This document shows positions 59,742 to 64,000 of a stretch of 64,000 nucleotides of DNA, in pieces (position 1 is the first letter of the stretch; the number at the start of each line of letters is the position of its first letter). Where the stretch lies: contig VTEF01000002.1 in assembly GCA_008180335.1 (NCBI GenBank), positions 309,973 to 373,972 of the forward strand. Reading direction: 5' to 3'. The notes beneath the pieces are model-generated. The model worked only from the letters and a program-made list of their open reading frames with translations. It did not search any database and had not been told where the DNA came from. Source of the stretch: Priestia megaterium (GTDB taxonomy: Bacteria; Bacillota; Bacilli; Bacillales; Bacillaceae_H). Both the position numbers and the translations under genes were made by a program.

Positions 59742-60005
59742 TCATAGCAGCCTCCACGTAACATCCCGCTTATCAAACTTTGTTGGCTTTCTCACGATGT
59801 GTTTGAATTCTTCTTCACATGCACCAAATACAAGGAAGTTTTGCTGAGCTTGCTTTAATGAGACTTGATTTGCCCCTCCTTCATAGTCGGGCTCGTAAAA
59901 TTGGAGCTCGTCATCTTCCAAATAACAGATGCTGCAAATATCGAAAGTGTCTGGCGGTTCTTCTTCTAATGTTTGATAGCCGCAGCACGGACAAGTGTAG
60001 TTCAT
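59742..60005 (-). CDS. CPCC-family cysteine-rich protein
   Basis: An 87-residue protein starting MNYTCPCCGYQTLEEEPPDT, followed by FDICSICYLEDDELQ. The CPCCG and CxxC pairs form the zinc-binding knuckles that define the family. The central segment EGGANQVSLKQAQQNF is also conserved among CPCC proteins. The function is unknown; relatives are often found near toxin-immunity or polymorphic-toxin loci. AGGTGA precedes the start in mRNA sense. Confidence 0.85.
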   Translation of the reverse strand: MNYTCPCCGYQTLEEEPPDTFDICSICYLEDDELQFYEPDYEGGANQVSLKQAQQNFLVFGACEEEFKHIVRKPTKFDKRDVTWRLL

Positions 60006-60069
60006 ATGTTCACCTTATTGACTTTTTACGTATAAGCAAAGTCTTCAAGCAACCGATTTTTTTCATAGG

Positions 60070-61146
60070 TTATTCAATCTCAAAATCGAGTGAAGTTTTC
60101 ACATCGCCGTTTAGAATAATTGAGAGGGTATGTGTGCCTTTATAATGCTTTCTCGTTGATAAATCTTGAAAGGAAAGACGTCTGGTATACAGTTTTGTCT
60201 CGTTTTCTTTCAGTTGAGTTTCGGTAATTTTGAAGACTTTTCGCGTTCGGTTGCCTCTTGCTTTTACATAATCAACGGCATATTCAATTCTCGCTTTCGT
60301 GTTCTTTTTCGCGTGAAGTTCGAAAGCGAACTCAATCGTATCTCCAATTGCTATTTGATCTGGCTGCAATGTAAATGACTGAATCCCAAGAGAATCATCC
60401 TTTTGAAAGCCAAATAAGGATAAAGCTTGCTGGTTACCTTGTTTTAATAATGTGCGGCAGGCATGCTTTAAAATCCAATCTGTATAGGCGTTATTTCCAT
60501 ACTGCTTTCTAGCGAGCTCTAAAACGATATCTGGATGCGTTTTTGAAATATCATTTAAATTATTGGCAACACTTTTTCGGACATATAAGGACTCATCCAG
60601 AAGCAGATTTGTCAAAATTGGCAAGACGGGACGAGGATCTATTTTAAGCGATGGAATCGATGTTCCCCAAGGAAGGCGAGGTCTGCATCCTTCGCTCGCT
60701 AATCGCCGTACATGTTCATTTGGATGTTCTGACCATGCCAAAAATTGAGCCATCATTTTTTCTTGATCTTTTAATAAAAAAGGACGTACAGCGAATTCAG
60801 AAGTAGAGTATTGTGTAAAGAACTCTAATGCCTGCATCGACTCATTCCAGTAGGATAATCCGTATTGTTCTACATAGTCCGGAAAAATGATGCCATTCAA
60901 TCCGCCTTTAACTTGAGGGGCAACAATGAATAGAATGCTTAAAGCTTTTGGATACTCTTTAGGCAATGCTTCGTATAAAGATTCTGTAATGCGGCGCATT
61001 CGCTGTTTTAAAGCAAGGTCTTGCCAATCGTTTTGAAAGACGGATTGCTGAAACTGGTTTTTGTTAAATAAAGTGTATTCTTTTTCAATTAAGGCAGATA
61101 ATGTGTTGATAAAGTGTTCATCATAGATATTTCTTCGTTCAGACAT
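60070..61146 (-). CDS. DNA alkylation repair protein, AlkC-type (HEAT repeats plus Ig-like domain)
   Basis: A 358-residue protein predicted to remove alkylated bases such as 3-methyladenine. Residues about 1-250 form HEAT-like helices: SEHPNEHVRRLASEGCRPRLPW and VRKSVANNLNDISKTHPDIV are typical of AlkC, including the Glu-Gly-Arg-Pro-Arg-Leu-Pro segment. The last 100 residues are beta-rich (FELHAKKNTKARIEYAVDYV), corresponding to the Ig-like domain found in one AlkC subgroup. The AGGAGGG ribosome site precedes the start. It is monocistronic. Confidence 0.87.
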   Translation of the reverse strand: MSERRNIYDEHFINTLSALIEKEYTLFNKNQFQQSVFQNDWQDLALKQRMRRITESLYEALPKEYPKALSILFIVAPQVKGGLNGIIFPDYVEQYGLSYWNESMQALEFFTQYSTSEFAVRPFLLKDQEKMMAQFLAWSEHPNEHVRRLASEGCRPRLPWGTSIPSLKIDPRPVLPILTNLLLDESLYVRKSVANNLNDISKTHPDIVLELARKQYGNNAYTDWILKHACRTLLKQGNQQALSLFGFQKDDSLGIQSFTLQPDQIAIGDTIEFAFELHAKKNTKARIEYAVDYVKARGNRTRKVFKITETQLKENETKLYTRRLSFQDLSTRKHYKGTHTLSIILNGDVKTSLDFEIE

Positions 61147-61268
61147 GTTTGTCCCTCCTCTTATCTATTTTATTCTTTTATTTTAGACTCGTTGCACTAA
61201 GCATTCAAATTTCAACTTTGAAAAAAATAATCATCCCCCAATCTTGCTTTCATTTGTATCTATATAAT

Positions 61269-61297
61269 GAAGCCTCCAGACAGCTGTGGAGGTTTTA
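61269..61297 (+). terminator. Hairpin with T-tract just before the replication-like gene
   Basis: AGCCTCCA (61271-61278) pairs with TGGAGGTT (61287-61294), followed by TTATTT. It is 30 bases before the start codon and directly after a TATAAT-like box at 61263-61268, so it may be a leader hairpin rather than the end of another gene. Confidence 0.55.
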
Positions 61298-61324
61298 TTT
61301 GCTTATCGAAAAGGAGGATGTTAG

Positions 61325-62362
61325 ATGAGTCGTTTGCTAGTAAATGATCAGCCGTTAATCGTTTTGCCATCTTTAGCTGTGAAAGTGGGCGTGAATGGAG
61401 CGCTGTTTTTACAGCAACTGCATTATTGGCTTGAAAAAAGCACGCATGTAAAAGAAGGGTTTAAATGGGTGTATAACACAAATAAACAGTGGCTCGCACA
61501 ATTTCCGTTTTGGTCGCTTTCAACGATTCAGCGAATTATTTCAAAGCTTGAACAAGATGGACTCATTGTAAAAGGAAACTACAACCGTTCCAAATTTAAT
61601 CATACGAGTTGGTACCGAATTAATTATAGCCGTCTTCAAGAAATGATGATACATAACGACGAACCAATAGAATGTTACAGTATGCACATAAATGAACCCG
61701 TTATGCAAACGGACAGCCAGCTTGATTCATCACAATTAACCGATATGGTCAATGTGAATACAGCGAATGAGCCGCATCAGCTAACCGATGTTGTCAAGGT
61801 GACAAGCTCATTAACAGAGAGTACTACAGAAAATACGAAACAGAGAAAAAGAGAAGAGATGCCTGCTTGCGGGCCAGCAGCGGAAACAAATGTGAATCAA
61901 GAACAATACGCATACCAGCTTGAACAAGCGTTCACCGCTAAAAGAGGAGGATTCTATCCATCTGCTAAAGACTTGCAAGGAATTTGTGAAGTTGCAAGCA
62001 GCGGCATTTCTCTCGCAGATGCCCTTCAATCGCTGCATGAAGCATTTGATTTATATGTGCCGAAATACAAAGGAGACTGCATTCGGACGTTTGCATATGT
62101 GAAGCAGCATATTTTTTATAAAGCTTCTGTTCAAAAAAAGCGTAAAAAGACAGCTCAAAATCAGGCGTACTCGTCTAAACCCAAGCGGCAGAAGCTGATT
62201 CGAAAAGAGATGGTCCCTGACTGGTTAAAAGACATTCAAAAACCAGAAGCGCCTGAGCCGACCATTTTTATAAGTGATGCTCATTTTGAAGAAGAAAAAC
62301 GTAAACTTGTCGAAAGTTTACGAGAGTTAGAGAGAGAACTGAAAAATGGTGCAGCGAGATGA
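61325..62362 (+). CDS. Replication-initiator-like (DnaD/phage replication type) protein
   Basis: A 345-residue cytosolic protein. The N-terminal winged-helix region (about 1-115) includes VGVNGALFLQQLHYWLEKS, WLAQFPFWSLSTIQRIISKL and DGLIVKGNYNRSKF, a layout common in phage and plasmid replication proteins. A low-complexity middle (about 120-190) leads to a DnaD-like helical part (FTAKRGGFYPSAKDLQGICE). The C-terminus has a Lys-rich stretch and a Glu-rich coiled coil. GGAGGATG precedes the ATG. No other phage gene is nearby, so it may be a domesticated element gene. Confidence 0.7.
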   Translation: MSRLLVNDQPLIVLPSLAVKVGVNGALFLQQLHYWLEKSTHVKEGFKWVYNTNKQWLAQFPFWSLSTIQRIISKLEQDGLIVKGNYNRSKFNHTSWYRINYSRLQEMMIHNDEPIECYSMHINEPVMQTDSQLDSSQLTDMVNVNTANEPHQLTDVVKVTSSLTESTTENTKQRKREEMPACGPAAETNVNQEQYAYQLEQAFTAKRGGFYPSAKDLQGICEVASSGISLADALQSLHEAFDLYVPKYKGDCIRTFAYVKQHIFYKASVQKKRKKTAQNQAYSSKPKRQKLIRKEMVPDWLKDIQKPEAPEPTIFISDAHFEEEKRKLVESLRELERELKNGAAR

Positions 62363-62540
62363 ACTCATCCATTTTTGGTAACGCTTTACACAATCTGGTT
62401 AGGATAGGGGAATTTGAGTAAAAGTCTTCCAGATATGCACTCTTTCTTTACTAAAACGATACATTCTGCACATATTTTCTTAATACTGCTCCCATAAAAT
62501 TAATCTGTATAAAACTTTAGTACATCGGAGGTTTAGACAA

Positions 62541-64000
62541 ATGTTAAAAGTGTTCAAGTCAATGACAATTTTGGCTTTAGGTTTTACCATCTTGGCCCAA
62601 GGTACACCGGCTGATGCAAAAGAAACAAGAGGGCATCATGAAAGAGGGCATCATGAAAGAGGTCAATGGCTGAAAGGTGAATACCATGCTCATACTACTC
62701 AGTCTGATGATGCACAGCAGTCTCAGACTCTTGAACTTTTGTTAGATCAGGCATTTGACAAGTATGATATGGATTGGATGGCTGTTTCAGATCATTTGAG
62801 AATGTCTTCGCGAGATGCGGATGGAAACGTGATTCCAGGAGGACCGATTCCATTTTCTCAAGGAATGATTCAGTATCAAGCACCGAAAATTAAACAGCTG
62901 CTAGATGAAGGAAAGTATAAAAATAAAATTATCTTTTCCGGATTCGAATGGGACATGCCTGCTTATGAACATGTCGGCATTGGAATTTTAGGTAAAGAAG
63001 CAGGATCGATGGAAAGCTTAAAAGCAGCAAATCAATTTGAGTACTTGTTTACAGACCGCGATGAAAAGATGTTTAATCCGCAAGATGTAGCAGCATGGAA
63101 AGCGCAGGATGAAAGAGCTTATACGACGTCTCAAGACGCTCGTAAAGCGTTGGCTTGGCTTGAAAAAAATTATAAAAACACGAGTTTTGCAATTTTGAAC
63201 CACCCGTCAAGAAAAAGAGTGTACACGATTGCAGATTTCCGTGACTTTAATAATATCGCTCCGACTGTAGCATTTGGATTTGAAGGAATGCCTGGTAATC
63301 AAATGGAACCGGATCGAGGCGGACTGAATTTGACTACTCCGGAAAACCGTACTTACGGCGGTTCTGATTACATGCTTGCGAAGGTTGGAGGCACATGGGA
63401 TGCGCTTCTTGGAGAAGGAAGAAGATTCTGGAATTTCTCAAATTCAGATTCTCACTTTGAAATCAGCGACAATCGTCTTTATTCAAGCGGATACTGGCCT
63501 GGTCAGTACTCTAAAAACTATACATGGATAGAAGGCTCTACGGCACAGGATGTTTTAGAAGGTATGCGCTCTGGAAAATCGTTCTCTGTATATGGCGATT
63601 TAATTAATAAGCTTGATTTCCAAGCGAGAAGCGGAAGAAACGATGCAGAAATGGGCGAAGAGCTTCAAGTGAAAGAAGGAAAAATGGTTAAAATTACAAT
63701 CCGTTTTAAGAGTCCTAAAAAGAATAACAATGGCGACCGAGTTAAAGTAGATCACGTAGACTTAATTGCAGGTGATGTAACAGGCAAGGCGGTACCTGGC
63801 ACGGATGCTTATAACAAGGATACAAATGATACAACTAAAGTCGTAAAACGTTTCACAAGCAAAGACTGGAAAACAGATCGTGACGGCTACAATGTTATTA
63901 CGTATAAAGTGAAGGTGAAAAAGGATCAATATTTCCGTTTAAGAGGAACGAATCTTGGCTTGAACGTACCGGGAGAAACACTTAACGGTGAACCTCTGAT
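62541..64000 (+). CDS. Secreted PHP-type metal-dependent phosphoesterase (3' end beyond the window)
   Basis: The frame is open from ATG 62541 (GGAGG at 62527-62531) to the window end. A signal peptide covers about residues 1-28, followed by a tandem GHHERGHHERG repeat. The PHP-like domain begins KGEYHAHTTQSDD (HxH motif), continues with MAVSDHLRM, IIFSGFEWDMPAYEHVGI and AILNHPSRK, and carries SNSDSHFEIS further on. These are the His/Asp/Glu ligands of a trinuclear metal site. It is probably an exported phosphatase or phosphodiesterase. At least 486 residues are present. Confidence 0.85.
   Translation, partial: MLKVFKSMTILALGFTILAQGTPADAKETRGHHERGHHERGQWLKGEYHAHTTQSDDAQQSQTLELLLDQAFDKYDMDWMAVSDHLRMSSRDADGNVIPGGPIPFSQGMIQYQAPKIKQLLDEGKYKNKIIFSGFEWDMPAYEHVGIGILGKEAGSMESLKAANQFEYLFTDRDEKMFNPQDVAAWKAQDERAYTTSQDARKALAWLEKNYKNTSFAILNHPSRKRVYTIADFRDFNNIAPTVAFGFEGMPGNQMEPDRGGLNLTTPENRTYGGSDYMLAKVGGTWDALLGEGRRFWNFSNSDSHFEISDNRLYSSGYWPGQYSKNYTWIEGSTAQDVLEGMRSGKSFSVYGDLINKLDFQARSGRNDAEMGEELQVKEGKMVKITIRFKSPKKNNNGDRVKVDHVDLIAGDVTGKAVPGTDAYNKDTNDTTKVVKRFTSKDWKTDRDGYNVITYKVKVKKDQYFRLRGTNLGLNVPGETLNGEPL

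Noticed and set aside
62363-62540. Pho box before the PHP-type phosphoesterase
   Set aside because: No repeated TT(A/C)ACA elements with the usual 11-base spacing were seen, so phosphate control is not supported here.

Overview
The window looks like chromosome of a low-GC, spore-forming Bacillaceae bacterium, most probably Priestia (Bacillus) megaterium or a close relative. This is inferred from AT-rich codon use, AGGAGG-type ribosome binding sites, CcpA cre boxes, Bacillus-type gene sets (manR-manP-manA, csoR-copZ-copA, fosB, YkfB/YkfC-like genes) and a secreted GH14 beta-amylase with a starch-binding domain. No rRNA, tRNA, CRISPR array or intact insertion sequence was seen.

Layout. 1-2.3 kb: 3' end of an alkaline phosphatase, a structured leader and a His-rich lipoprotein. 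2.4-7.5 kb: mannose PTS locus (regulator, transporter, isomerase). 7.5-9 kb: HAD phosphatase and a small protein. 9-14.5 kb: beta-amylase and an oligosaccharide ABC importer without its own ATPase. 14.8-19.5 kb: copper locus (CsoR, CopZ, CopA, a short membrane peptide, a His/Met-rich lipoprotein). 19.6-35.6 kb: the most interesting block. It holds a DUF3870 protein, glutarate hydroxylase (GlaH) and L-2-hydroxyglutarate oxidase (LhgO) behind an attenuator-like leader, then a sigma-54 activator, then a nine-gene beta-oxidation set and an organic-anion transporter. The last two units each carry a -24/-12 promoter, repeated upstream activator sites and a cre box. I propose that this block degrades a dicarboxylic acid through acyl-CoA beta-oxidation, and that odd-chain substrates leave glutaryl-CoA, which is released as glutarate and oxidised by GlaH/LhgO to 2-oxoglutarate.

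35.8-43.5 kb: small membrane proteins, a phosphotransferase, fosB, a second DUF3870 gene and a muropeptide-peptide utilisation operon (DUF819 transporter, dipeptide epimerase, NlpC/P60 endopeptidase). 43.8-48.6 kb: LysE exporter, a compositionally distinct secreted protein with a NucA/NucB-type nuclease motif, a YvrJ-family peptide with an odd start codon, and small genes. 48.8-53.5 kb: ECF sigma/anti-sigma pair, and a divergent EamA transporter/MocR regulator pair abutting a 5'-truncated DUF4240 gene. 53.5-64 kb: accessory genes mixed with several decayed genes (S66 peptidase, a frameshifted unknown, a YdcZ transporter, DUF2691), a CapA-like protein, TetR/metallo-hydrolase, DUF523, CPCC protein, an AlkC-type DNA alkylation repair protein, a replication-protein-like gene and the 5' part of a secreted PHP-type phosphoesterase.

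All functional assignments come from reading motifs and from memory of protein families. No database search was run.
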